64,000 nt of DNA from NCBI GenBank assembly GCA_049647265.1, contig JBARXJ010000053.1, positions 62,001 to 126,000 on the forward strand. Direction: 5' to 3'. Source of the DNA: JAAURB01 sp049647265 (GTDB lineage: Bacteria > Cyanobacteriota > Cyanobacteriia > Cyanobacteriales > Microcoleaceae). The notes beneath the pieces were generated by a model, which was not told the DNA's origin, ran no database searches, and saw only the letters and a list, made by a program, of their open reading frames with translations. The translations under genes and the position numbers were made by a program. Below, one piece after another: positions 54,918 to 63,029 of this stretch. Numbering within the stretch: the stretch's first letter is position 1; the number at the start of each line of letters is the position of its first letter.

Positions 54918-55186
54918 ACCAATAACGGCCAAAATAATATTACTTCATCTTGAAAAAAACCTAGGGTTGTTGTGGAATAAAACGCTATATTTCCCGCTAT
55001 GATTTCCCAAATTCGATCTGCTAATTTCATCCGATTCTGACTATTTGCCGCAAAAATTAATGCAGTTGATGAAGTTAATTGAGATGAAGGTGTTAGGCGA
55101 TCGCGAAAATGTTGTAATTGTTCGATTAAATGAGTGGTTTTTCCACTACGACTTTCACCTACAATCCAGACTGGAACAGTATTCAT
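54918..55186 (-). pseudogene. Truncated duplicate of the AddB-like gene 5' end
   Basis: Starts with the same MNTVPVWIVGESRSGKTTHLIEQL and stays similar for about 90 residues, up to QDEVILFWPLLV. The homology then stops abruptly next to the REP palindrome, with a short unrelated tail. The ~50-nt leader is also copied, so the duplicated segment is 54918-55235. Differences from the parent include a HIP1 site. It is almost certainly non-functional, although the P-loop region is open. Confidence 0.85.
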
Positions 55187-55235
55187 AAATTAGACCTCAG
55201 GAAAATGAATTATCTATATGTTTATAGCAATTTTT

Positions 55236-55450
55236 AAGTTAAGTCAGGCAGATCGTCACTTGAACAATGATGAAATCATAGTACTAAGCTTAACCGATCA
55301 AAATAGATTATAATCAGGAGCAAAAATCAGCTTATTCTTATCCGTGTTATACAGTGTTTTTCTGTCAGACTGCATAGCTCAGTCAAACAGAAGAAGAATA
55401 TGCGTTATAATGATGATTTAAATATTTTAATCATAAGGTATAAATCGTAA
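55236..55450 (+). promoter_or_regulatory. Leader of the reverse transcriptase gene with a candidate structured element
   Basis: 215 nt with no gene. A stem-loop lies at 55362-55390: CTGT (55362-55365) with ACAG (55387-55390) and ACTG (55369-55372) with CAGT (55380-55383), separated by a 3-nt internal loop. An alternative pairing uses ACAG at 55351-55354. The region could hold the promoter and possibly a non-coding RNA for the RT, but no clear retron msr/msd fold is seen. Confidence 0.4.
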
Positions 55451-56929
55451 GTGCAAAATTATAGTTGTGTCAAATATCTATTAGATGACTACCCAAAAAC
55501 ATTGTTCCCCTTAACTACCAATCGTATTCTTGTAGAAAACTATTCAGAGGAAATTATTAAGTATATATATGAGAAAGTTTTAAATAAAAAAGAGCTGGAA
55601 TACTCATTTCTGCCGCAACTGCACTGTTATGCATCTAAAACAGGTTTTCATCTTCGACGAACGGTGAAGTTGGATCCTGTAGCTGAATTGTTTATCTATG
55701 ATTTAGTGTATAGAAACAGAAAAAGCTTTCGTTCAGACTTTCGCGAAAATAGAAAAAGTTTTGGCTATAGATTTGAAGGTGGTCAACCAATTGCTCAAAC
55801 AAAGAGCTACTCCGACTTTAAATTTTCTATTGCCAAAGCAAAAAAATATTATAAGTTTAGTGCAAAGTTTGATATCAGTTCATATTTTAATTCGATTTAT
55901 CATCATGATCTTGTAGATTGGTTTAATGAAGGTAGTGGAAGAAGTTTAGATGATACTAAACACTTTGGACAGTTCTTAAGAGAAATAAATGCAGGCCGAT
56001 CTGTTGATTGTTTACCACAAGGATTACACCCATCTAAAATTATCGGTGCAGAATTCTTAAAATTTATTGACAATTCTATTAATATAAGAAGTCAGCTTAT
56101 GCTTCGCTTTATGGATGATTATTATCTCTTCGATAATGATGAAAGTGTGATTGTTTCAGATTTTATTACAATTCAAAAAATGTTAGGAGATAAAGGTTTA
56201 TTTCTAAATTCTGCAAAAACAGAAATTGGTCAGATAGGTGAAATCAATATTGGAAAGGAAGTTGATTCCATCAAGGCAGATTTATTACAAGCTAGAAGGC
56301 ATATTATCGAAGTATCCAGGTATGAAGAATATGAAGATGAGGGTGAAAACTTAAGTAATGAACAAATTGAATATCTACTAAACATTTTGAAAGAGCCTGA
56401 TATTCATGAAGAAGATGCTGAACTAGTTCTCATTCTACTTCGAGATTACGGTAGTGATATTTTAGAACAAATGAGAGGTTTTCTTGATCGTTTTCCAAGT
56501 CTTAGTAAGACTATTTATACCTACTGTAAATACTTAAGCGATAGAACAGAATTATCTAATCTTGTGAAAGATTTTTTGAAAACATCTGAAAAGGTAACAG
56601 AAAATCAATTGTTTTGGTTAGCAAAAATAGCAGAGGACTATCTTATGAAATCTCATAGCTATTCTGATATTATTGATCTGTTATATAATCATTCTCAAGC
56701 AACAACCTTGACACAAGCGAAAGTGCTTGAGATTCCAGATAATCGTTTTGGATTAGCTGAATTAAGATCTGAGCATCTTCGTGTTGGAAAATCAGATTGG
56801 CTATCTTGGTCAGCAGCAGTAGGTTGCCGTGGGGAGAATAATCTTAGTAGAAATCATGTTTTAACTTACTTTTCAAAAGCTAGTCCAATGAACAAATTGA
56901 TATCTGATTGCATTTCTACTATAAAGTAA
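55451..56929 (+). CDS. UG/Abi-type reverse transcriptase, probable anti-phage
   Basis: 492 residues from a GTG start with AAGG upstream. All polymerase motifs are intact: motif A with D141 in KFDISSYFNSIY, motif B LPQGLHPSKIIGAEFL (188-203), motif C F220-M-D222-D223 in LMLRFMDDYYLF, and motif D GLFLNSAKTEI (249-259). The second half (about 290-492) is a run of amphipathic helices, as in the HEAT-like repeats of AbiK/AbiA and 'unknown group' RTs. There is no maturase, thumb X domain or endonuclease, so group II introns are unlikely. Many UG/Abi RTs defend against phage, often by untemplated or self-templated DNA synthesis; defence here is inference. The gene is AT-rich and sits in a repeat-laden island. 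Confidence 0.8.
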   Translation: MQNYSCVKYLLDDYPKTLFPLTTNRILVENYSEEIIKYIYEKVLNKKELEYSFLPQLHCYASKTGFHLRRTVKLDPVAELFIYDLVYRNRKSFRSDFRENRKSFGYRFEGGQPIAQTKSYSDFKFSIAKAKKYYKFSAKFDISSYFNSIYHHDLVDWFNEGSGRSLDDTKHFGQFLREINAGRSVDCLPQGLHPSKIIGAEFLKFIDNSINIRSQLMLRFMDDYYLFDNDESVIVSDFITIQKMLGDKGLFLNSAKTEIGQIGEINIGKEVDSIKADLLQARRHIIEVSRYEEYEDEGENLSNEQIEYLLNILKEPDIHEEDAELVLILLRDYGSDILEQMRGFLDRFPSLSKTIYTYCKYLSDRTELSNLVKDFLKTSEKVTENQLFWLAKIAEDYLMKSHSYSDIIDLLYNHSQATTLTQAKVLEIPDNRFGLAELRSEHLRVGKSDWLSWSAAVGCRGENNLSRNHVLTYFSKASPMNKLISDCISTIK

Positions 56930-56956
56930 TCGCTAATTTTATAGCGATCGCCTCCT

Positions 56957-56983
56957 GTAGGGTGCGTTATTAACGCACCCTAC
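56957..56983. repeat. REP palindrome, copy 5 (perfect), next to RAYT
   Basis: GTAGGGTGCGTTA-T-TAACGCACCCTAC, 13-bp perfect arms. It lies 17 nt beyond the RAYT stop and 28 nt beyond the RT stop. The 5' flank GCGATCGCCTCCT and 3' flank CATTATT are shared with other copies, so the repeated unit is about 45 bp. Confidence 0.9.
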
Positions 56984-56999
56984 CATTATTCCTCTACCG

Positions 57000-57551
57000 T
57001 TATTCTCCCCAAATTCCTTGTGGTTTTTCTATTCTTTGATTACTTCCCCAATCTGAGGGATAAATTCCTAAAGCAATAAAACGATGAATGGTTGAATATT
57101 CCCAATCAGTCGAATTTTCGCATAATTTATGATGCACTGGATTATAATGAATATAATCGCAATGTTGGGCAAAATCCTGTTCATTTCGGATTAAATGCTC
57201 CCAAAAACGACGTTGCCAGAGATTACTTTCTTTTCGCTTTTGCCGTGATTGAGATATTCCGATTTTAATTCCTAACTGTTGCCCATAATACTTGGTTACA
57301 TAAGTCTTAATCAATCTCAATCTTACAGAAAAGTCACTATCATCATAGGGTAAAGTTAATAAAAAATGAAAATGATCGGGCAATAAAGCAAAAGCTTCTA
57401 TAGTAAAAGGGTGTTTTTCTCTAACTTTTTCTATTGCTTCTCTGAGTGATTTTCTACCAATATTACTACAAAGCCAAGGCACTCTTTGATAAGTGACCTG
57501 TGTAATAAAGTATGTCCCTCCAGAAAGATGAGGTCTTCTATAATTAGACAT
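57000..57551 (-). CDS. REP-associated tyrosine transposase (RAYT, Y1 family)
   Basis: 183 residues, full length for the family. The start is YRRPHLSGGTYFITQVTYQRVPWLC. The HUH metal motif is AFALLPDHFHFLLTLP. The candidate catalytic Tyr lies in LIKTYVTKYYGQQ, and the C-terminus holds RFWEHLIRNEQDFAQHCDYIHYNPVHHKLC, a RAYT signature. RAYTs cut and join single-stranded REP hairpins and are believed to spread REP sequences. REP palindromes flank this gene: copy 5 on its 3' side and a degenerate copy 6 on its 5' side. No frame damage is visible, so it may be active. Confidence 0.9.
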   Translation of the reverse strand: MSNYRRPHLSGGTYFITQVTYQRVPWLCSNIGRKSLREAIEKVREKHPFTIEAFALLPDHFHFLLTLPYDDSDFSVRLRLIKTYVTKYYGQQLGIKIGISQSRQKRKESNLWQRRFWEHLIRNEQDFAQHCDYIHYNPVHHKLCENSTDWEYSTIHRFIALGIYPSDWGSNQRIEKPQGIWGE

Positions 57552-57585
57552 TAAAATCTAATCTTAAAATAAAAGATAGGTTGCT

Positions 57586-57610
57586 GTGTTACAACGCTAA
57601 CATACCCTAC
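57586..57610. repeat. REP-like palindrome, copy 6 (degenerate)
   Basis: GTGTTA with the partner TAACATACCCTAC (57598-57610). It lies 35 nt upstream of the RAYT start, on the opposite side of the gene from copy 5. Confidence 0.6.
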
Positions 57611-57693
57611 GGTGTAATCGCATCTTGTAATGCGTGTTTATATAATGCAATACTATTATTATTCGTCCTATTGAGTTAGTTTTAAGCAATATA

Positions 57694-58131
57694 ATGATGC
57701 GGAAAATACTATTGTTAATCGTACTAATTACAGCAGCTTATTTTTCGATCCAAAGTGGCGAAGTTTCCGTTCCAGGACTTGCACAACCCACTAATGGCAG
57801 TGAGCAACTTTTAGAAGATGCCTTTGAAAATAGAAGGAGTAATCTTCAAGTCAAAGGTCAGGGTATAGTCATCAAAATTCTGGCTGATGATCTTGATGGA
57901 AGTCGGCATCAACGATTCATTATTAGGCTCAGTTCGGGTCAGACTTTATTGATTAGTCATAATATTGATTTAGCCCCAAGAATTAACAAACTTAAAGAAG
58001 GTGATTTAGTGATGTTCTATGGTGAATATGAGTGGAATAGCGAAGGTGGCGTTATTCATTGGACTCATCATGATCCGAGAGGTTCTCATGTTGATGGATG
58101 GCTTAAACATGGGGGTCAGATCTATCAATAG
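57694..58131 (+). CDS. DUF3465 domain protein
   Basis: 145 residues. An N-terminal hydrophobic segment (ILLLIVLITAAYFSIQSG) suggests export or an anchor. The body matches DUF3465: VKGQGIVIKILADD, HQRFIIRLSSGQTLLISHNIDLAPRIN, GDLVMFYGEYEWNSEGGVIHWTHHDPRGSHVDGWLKHGGQIYQ. The fold resembles OB-type domains, and the conserved His/Asp cluster may bind metal or act on nucleic acid, but the function is unknown. The stop is directly followed by a HIP1-linked insertion and a REP copy. Confidence 0.85.
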   Translation: MMRKILLLIVLITAAYFSIQSGEVSVPGLAQPTNGSEQLLEDAFENRRSNLQVKGQGIVIKILADDLDGSRHQRFIIRLSSGQTLLISHNIDLAPRINKLKEGDLVMFYGEYEWNSEGGVIHWTHHDPRGSHVDGWLKHGGQIYQ

Positions 58132-58132
58132 T

Positions 58133-58164
58133 GCGATCGCGCAGCGTTCACTTTGTGAAATCGC
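58133..58164 (+). mobile_element. HIP1-linked short palindromic insertion, copy 2
   Basis: GCGATCGC, then GCAGCGT, then the stem TTCAC (58147-58151) with GTGAA (58155-58159), then ATCGC. It interrupts the leader GCGATCGCCTCCTGTAGG that is continuous at 56944-56961, adding 24 nt. It shares GCGATCGC-GCAGCGT and ATCGC with copy 1 at 14703-14735. Confidence 0.65.
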
Positions 58165-58169
58165 CTCCT

Positions 58170-58197
58170 GTAGGTGCGTTACATTAACACACCCTAC
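58170..58197. repeat. REP palindrome, copy 7 (imperfect)
   Basis: GTAGGTGCGTTA (one G short) with TAACACACCCTAC. The flanks CGCCTCCT and CATT match copy 5. Downstream, 58198-58443 shows no gene and leads into katG. Confidence 0.8.
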
Positions 58198-58443
58198 CAT
58201 TGTTATTATTCTGTTTCCCGTTCCCTATCTATTTTGCCAGTAATGCATTGCAGCGGAGAACCGGGATACTGGAAGAGTCGGACAGAGGCATAGTGCGATC
58301 GCTTGACTCAATCCAAAATCTTATCTGTTGAAAGTAGTATGATGACTAATGCACAACAATTTGACTTAAGTTGTTTTTGCCTATGTTTGAGAGATCTTAA
58401 CAGAAAGTCAAACCGTTCGCACTACACACTGCAAAGAGGTACT

Positions 58444-60660
58444 ATGAGTAGCCAAATTATGAGAAGTCAAGGTGGATGTCCGTTTACGAGTGCAGCTCGT
58501 AACTTCACCGCTGGCACGGGAAGGTCTAACAAAGATTGGTGGCCAAATCAGTTAAACCTAAGAATTCTTCACCAACACTCCCCCCAGTCTAACCCGATGG
58601 GTGAGGCATTTAACTACGCTGAAGCGTTCAAAAGTCTCGATTTAAGCGCTGTCAAGCAAGACCTGTTTGAGTTGATGACAACCTCTCAGGACTGGTGGCC
58701 AGCCGACTACGGTCATTACGGGCCACTCTTTATCCGAATGGCTTGGCACAGTGCGGGGACTTACCGTATCGACGACGGACGCGGCGGTGCTGCCACTGGA
58801 AATCAGCGCTTTGCTCCCCTCAATAGCTGGCCTGATAATGGTAATCTGGATAAGGCTCGTCGATTGCTATGGCCAATCAAACAGAAATACGGAGAGAAAA
58901 TCTCTTGGGCTGACCTCATTATCCTGGCTGGGAACTGCGCCTATGAGTCGATGGGATTTAAAACCCTTGGTTTTGCGGGCGGGCGTGAAGATATTTGGCA
59001 GCCTGAAGAAGATATTTATTGGGGTAATGAGGATGAATGGAAGGCTAATGACAAGCGCTACACGGATGATGACGAACTCGAAAATCCTCTAGGTGCGACT
59101 GTGATGGGTCTGATCTACGTCAACCCAGAAGGCCCGAACGGCAATCCCGATCCCGTTGGCTCTGGCCAAAATATTCGTGAAACCTTCGGGCGGATGGCGA
59201 TGGGTGATGAGGAAACTGTTGCCCTGGTTGCGGGTGGGCATACTTTTGGTAAATGCCACGGCGCGGGGGATGATGCACAGCTTGGTGCAGAACCGGAGGG
59301 AGCTAGCATTGAGGAGCAAGGTCTAGGCTGGAAGAGCAACTTTGGCAGCGGTAAAGGCGTGCATACCATCACTAGCGGTATCGAAGGGGCATGGACGACT
59401 AACCCGATCAAATGGGATAACAACTATTTTGAAAACCTGTTTAGTTATGAGTGGGAACTGACCAAAAGTCCTGCTGGCGCTCATCAATGGATTCCGAAAG
59501 GGGGTGCTGCTGCTGATGCGGTGCCGGATGCCCACGATCCCTCAAAGCGCCATGCTCCGATCATGACGACAGCGGATATGGCGATGAAAATGGACTCAAT
59601 TTACGAGCCAATTTCACGACGCTTTTTTGAGCATCCAGATCAACTTGCAGATGCGTTTGCTCAGGCATGGTTCAAGCTGACCCATCGCGACATGGGACCC
59701 CGCTCGCGTTACCTTGGCCCTGAGGTTCCCTCGGAAGAATTCTTATGGCAAGATCCAGTCCCTGCCGTGACTCATGAATTGATTGACGAGCAGGATATTA
59801 CCACGCTGAAGAGTCAGATTCTTGCTTCAAATCTTTCGGTTTCTCAGTTGGTTTCGACAGCTTGGGCATCGGCTTCGACTTTCCGAGACTCTGACAAACG
59901 CGGTGGGGCAAATGGGGCGCGTATTCGTCTAATGCCTCAGAAAGATTGGGAGGTTAACCAGCCCGATCAATTGGCCACTGTGCTGCAAACTCTGGAAACG
60001 ATCCAAAACGACTTTAATAATGCTCAGTCTGGTGGGAAACAAGTTTCCCTGGCTGATATCATTGTTCTGGGCGGATGTGCAGGCATTGAGCAAGCGGCGA
60101 AAAACGCGGGTTTGAATGATGTCAAGGTTCCCTTTAAACCGGGACGCACAGATGCATCTCAGGATCAAACAGATGTAGATTCCTTTGCTGCACTTGAACC
60201 GACTGCAGATGGGTTTCGCAACTATCTCAAGGATAAATGTAACTTACCCGCAGAGAAGTTATTGGTAGATCGGGCGCAGTTACTAACGCTGAGTGCTCCT
60301 GAGATGACGGTTCTTGTGGGGGGTTTGCGCGTGTTGAATGCTAATGTGGATCAGGCTCAACAGGGTGTTTTTACTCACCAGCCAGAGACATTAACGAATG
60401 ACTTTTTTGTAAACCTGCTGGATATGAACACAACCTGGAAAGCGGTTTCTGAGGCGGAGGAGGTGTTTGAAGGACGCGATCGCGCAACAGGCGAATTGAA
60501 GTGGACAGGTACCCGTGTTGACCTGATTTTTGGTTCAAATTCTCAGCTTCGGGCGATCGCAGAAGTTTACGGATGTCAGGACTCGCAGCCAAAGTTTGTG
60601 CGCGATTTTGTGGCAGCATGGGATAAAGTGATGAATCTTGATCGTTACGATCTCTGCTAA
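58444..60660 (+). CDS. katG: Catalase-peroxidase
   Basis: 738 residues from the ATG at 58444, with GAGG 6 nt upstream; longer in-frame starts add unrelated residues. KatG degrades hydrogen peroxide by catalase and peroxidase action using heme. Distal residues are R98, W101 and H102 (FIRMAWHSAGTYR). The Met-Tyr-Trp adduct is M251, Y225 and W101 (LIYVNPEGP, RMAMGDEE). The proximal ligand is H266 in AGGHTFGKCHGAG. The second, heme-free repeat domain (residues ~430-738) is complete. No OxyR or Fur gene is adjacent. Confidence 0.97.
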   Translation: MSSQIMRSQGGCPFTSAARNFTAGTGRSNKDWWPNQLNLRILHQHSPQSNPMGEAFNYAEAFKSLDLSAVKQDLFELMTTSQDWWPADYGHYGPLFIRMAWHSAGTYRIDDGRGGAATGNQRFAPLNSWPDNGNLDKARRLLWPIKQKYGEKISWADLIILAGNCAYESMGFKTLGFAGGREDIWQPEEDIYWGNEDEWKANDKRYTDDDELENPLGATVMGLIYVNPEGPNGNPDPVGSGQNIRETFGRMAMGDEETVALVAGGHTFGKCHGAGDDAQLGAEPEGASIEEQGLGWKSNFGSGKGVHTITSGIEGAWTTNPIKWDNNYFENLFSYEWELTKSPAGAHQWIPKGGAAADAVPDAHDPSKRHAPIMTTADMAMKMDSIYEPISRRFFEHPDQLADAFAQAWFKLTHRDMGPRSRYLGPEVPSEEFLWQDPVPAVTHELIDEQDITTLKSQILASNLSVSQLVSTAWASASTFRDSDKRGGANGARIRLMPQKDWEVNQPDQLATVLQTLETIQNDFNNAQSGGKQVSLADIIVLGGCAGIEQAAKNAGLNDVKVPFKPGRTDASQDQTDVDSFAALEPTADGFRNYLKDKCNLPAEKLLVDRAQLLTLSAPEMTVLVGGLRVLNANVDQAQQGVFTHQPETLTNDFFVNLLDMNTTWKAVSEAEEVFEGRDRATGELKWTGTRVDLIFGSNSQLRAIAEVYGCQDSQPKFVRDFVAAWDKVMNLDRYDLC

Positions 60661-60772
60661 TCTGAGTCAAACAGTTGCAACGGGCAATGGGATGAGCGTA
60701 TTTCCATCGCAAACCTGTTGCTGGTTGCCACTGCGATCGCCACGATTAATTGAGATTAATTTTATGACTCTA

Positions 60773-61440
60773 TCATTGAAGTCTATCTAATTCTTGTTGC
60801 AATAATATTTCGGCTTCCGCATCAGACAGTTGTTGAATGGCTGCCAATTCAGGATTAATTTTTTGATTATTTTTAGGTTGATGATTCGGGCTAATGACTG
60901 TTTTAATATAATCCGTTAATTCAGTAATTGTTGGATAATCAAATATCAATGTTGCTGGTAACTAACAGTTAAATTGAGCTTGTAAACGGTTTCTTAGTTC
61001 GACTGATTCTAGAGAATTTATTCCCAATTCATCTAAATCTTTTTCAAGACTCAATTCTTCAAAATTAATGCCTAATATATTTGCGATTTCTATACGAATA
61101 ATATCAATTAATTCTTGATGATTTTGAGAATTAATATTATAGGTTTTTTGCGGAGTAGAGATGTGATCAATTGGCTAAATCACAATCTTACCAATGTGTT
61201 TTGCTTGCTGCATATATCGAAATGCTTCCTGAATTTTTTCAGATGTAAACACTTTGTGAGGTAAAGGTTTGAGGCTGATATCTGCTATGAAAGAACGCAA
61301 TAGTTGCTGAATTAAATCGGGTTGATTTTGAGTCACTTCCAGCAAATCTACTAAAAAGTAAGTTTCATCTAATTGATACGGCTGCAACGGTTTACCTATT
61401 TCAACAAATCGCCTACCCTCAGCTAAATTTTCTCTACTTT
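60773..61440 (-). pseudogene. Remnant of a type I polyketide synthase (ER-ACP)
   Basis: One reading frame runs through ER sequence (ENLAEGRRFVEIGK, then AFRYMQQAKHIGKIVI) into an acyl carrier protein (LDELGINSLESVELRNRLQ, phosphopantetheine Ser retained, the usual Asp before it is Asn). Two in-frame TAG stops interrupt it, at 61175-61177 and 60962-60964. Upstream of residue ENLAEG the frame ends at a TAA, and no ketosynthase, acyltransferase or ketoreductase remains. The last ~50 codons (INPELAAIQQLSDAEAEILLQQELDRLQ) are the natural PKS end. This is decay after deletion of most of the module. Confidence 0.8.
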
Positions 61441-62360
61441 TTATCGTAAATTATTCTATAACAGGCAAAGATCATTGGGTTGAGGATGATTAAAATAATT
61501 GAATTAATTATCCCTAAAGGATTAGCAATTCTCCGACCCGCAATATCAGGAGCCGTGCCGTGACAGGGTTCATATAAACCTAATCCTTTGGCGTTTAAAC
61601 TAGCCGACCCCAACAACCCTAAAGAACCCACAAATACAGCCGCAATTTCACTGAGAATATCCCCTAATAAATGACTCGCTAAAATCACATCAAATTGTTG
61701 AGGATAACTCACTAATTGAAAGGCTAAATTATCGACTAACATCGCCTCTACTTTTACCCCCGGATATTGAATGGCTTCAGCCTCCGTAATACTGCGCCAA
61801 GGCAAATAAGGCAGGGCATTTTCTTTGTGGGCAAGTGTGACTAACCCTCGCCGTTGTTGGGCTTGTTTCAGGGCAACCTGTGCAATGCGTTGAATCTCCC
61901 AATCTGCATAACTCATGGTATGATAACCATAATTTCCGGTTTCATTCGTCACGCACCCCGCTTCACCGAAATATATACCCCCCGCTAATTCCCGCACAAA
62001 CAGGATATCAACCCCCTCCAGCTTTTCTGGTTTGAGGCTAGATTTATCAAATAATGTCGGTAGAGGTTTCACCGGACGCAGGTTGGCAAATAAATCAAAG
62101 TGTTTTCGCAATTCCAACAGTCCCCCCTGGGAAACGGCCCCGAAAACAATACCATCAGCCCCCTCACACAGTTGGGCAGTGGCCGCCGGAAAGCTTGTCC
62201 CCCATTGCTGTTGGGCAGGCGGCCCTATCAAACCATAATCAATTTTTACGGTAAACTGTTCAAGTTAAGCAACCTGTTGCAAAATGGTCAAAGCGGCATT
62301 GACGACTTCCGGGCCAATTCCTTCTCCGGGTAAAGCAACAATTCGGTAAACTGAGGTCAT
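61434..62360 (-). pseudogene. LeuB-like dehydrogenase remnant
   Basis: The frame begins with MTSVYRIVALPGEGIGPEVV at 62360 and is stopped by an in-frame TAA at 62265-62267, then continues through ANLRPVKPL, FVRELAGGIYFGE, VDNLAFQLVSYPQQFDVILASHLLGDILSEIAAV and EPCHGTAPDIAGRRIANPLG. Family members continue for another ~60-80 residues; here the end is replaced by unrelated DNA (SIILIILNPMIFACY). It belongs to the 3-isopropylmalate dehydrogenase fold. Variants such as HphB act in homo-amino-acid synthesis for cyanobacterial peptides. With the PKS remnant beside it, a lost natural-product cluster is likely; the true leuB should lie elsewhere. Confidence 0.8.
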
Positions 62361-62400
62361 GGAATTTTCTGTAATATTAATGTTCTAACCCATCAAAATT

Positions 62401-63000
62401 ATGAATGTTTATCATTTACTTTCAGGATACTTGAGCGTTTTTTTCTTAATTCCCCTCTCAACAACTTTACCACAATCTCCTCTATTGACACCGTTAAAAT
62501 TAGAAAATGAAATGATGTGGATAGCAGCCGAAAATCCTGAAGTTTCTGTTAGTGGCGAACAGGGTAAATATACAGGTCAAGTTGTAATTAATGCTCCCCT
62601 AGAGACAGTCTGGGATGTCTTGACAGATTATGATAATTTTGATCGGTTTTTTCCTAATGTTGCCAACAGTAAGTTAATTGAAACTCAGGGGAATAGTAAA
62701 ATTTTTGAACAAGTTTATCAAGTTAAAATCGCAACCATTAGTAAACAATTTAAAGTTAAAGTGGCGGTGACTGAAACCCCTGTACAAGAAATTAATTTTC
62801 AACAAATAGAGGGAGATTTGAAAAGTTTACAGGGATCTTGGAAACTTCAGCCCGCTGCCAATTCTGCTCAAATATTAGTCACTCATGACGTATCCGTTGT
62901 TCCGGTTGATACATTGACTCGGGGTTTATTTTTCACGATTTATAAAAGCACCTTTAAAAACACTTTATTAGCTTTAAAGCAAGAAGCCGAAAGACGATAA
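62401..63000 (+). CDS. SRPBCC (START/cyclase-like) exported protein
   Basis: 199 residues. The N-terminal YLSVFFLIPLSTTLP is a signal or anchor segment. The SRPBCC fold is indicated by GQVVINAPLETVWDVLTDYDNFDRFFPNVANSKLIE, the pattern of the COQ10/polyketide cyclase group, and a C-terminal helix (FKNTLLALKQEAERR). Such domains bind hydrophobic ligands, and several cyanobacterial members are thought to handle isoprenoid or chlorophyll-like molecules. It starts 41 nt from the divergent LeuB-like remnant. Function unknown. Confidence 0.82.
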   Translation: MNVYHLLSGYLSVFFLIPLSTTLPQSPLLTPLKLENEMMWIAAENPEVSVSGEQGKYTGQVVINAPLETVWDVLTDYDNFDRFFPNVANSKLIETQGNSKIFEQVYQVKIATISKQFKVKVAVTETPVQEINFQQIEGDLKSLQGSWKLQPAANSAQILVTHDVSVVPVDTLTRGLFFTIYKSTFKNTLLALKQEAERR

Positions 63001-63029
63001 GAAGAAAAAACTATAAACTATTTATGACT

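Noticed and set aside
55362..55400. tRNA-like string (GCATAGCTCAGTC) upstream of the RT
   Set aside because: Only a D-arm-like 5' piece is present; no anticodon or T arm follows, so it is neither a tRNA nor a clear attachment site.
55236..55450. Retron msr/msd RNA upstream of the RT
   Set aside because: Only one short stem-loop is visible, with no paired a1/a2 ends or long msd hairpin, and the RT motifs fit UG/Abi better than retrons.
58303..58443. N-terminal extension of katG
   Set aside because: The added 47 residues resemble no KatG, and a well-spaced GAGG site precedes the ATG at 58444.
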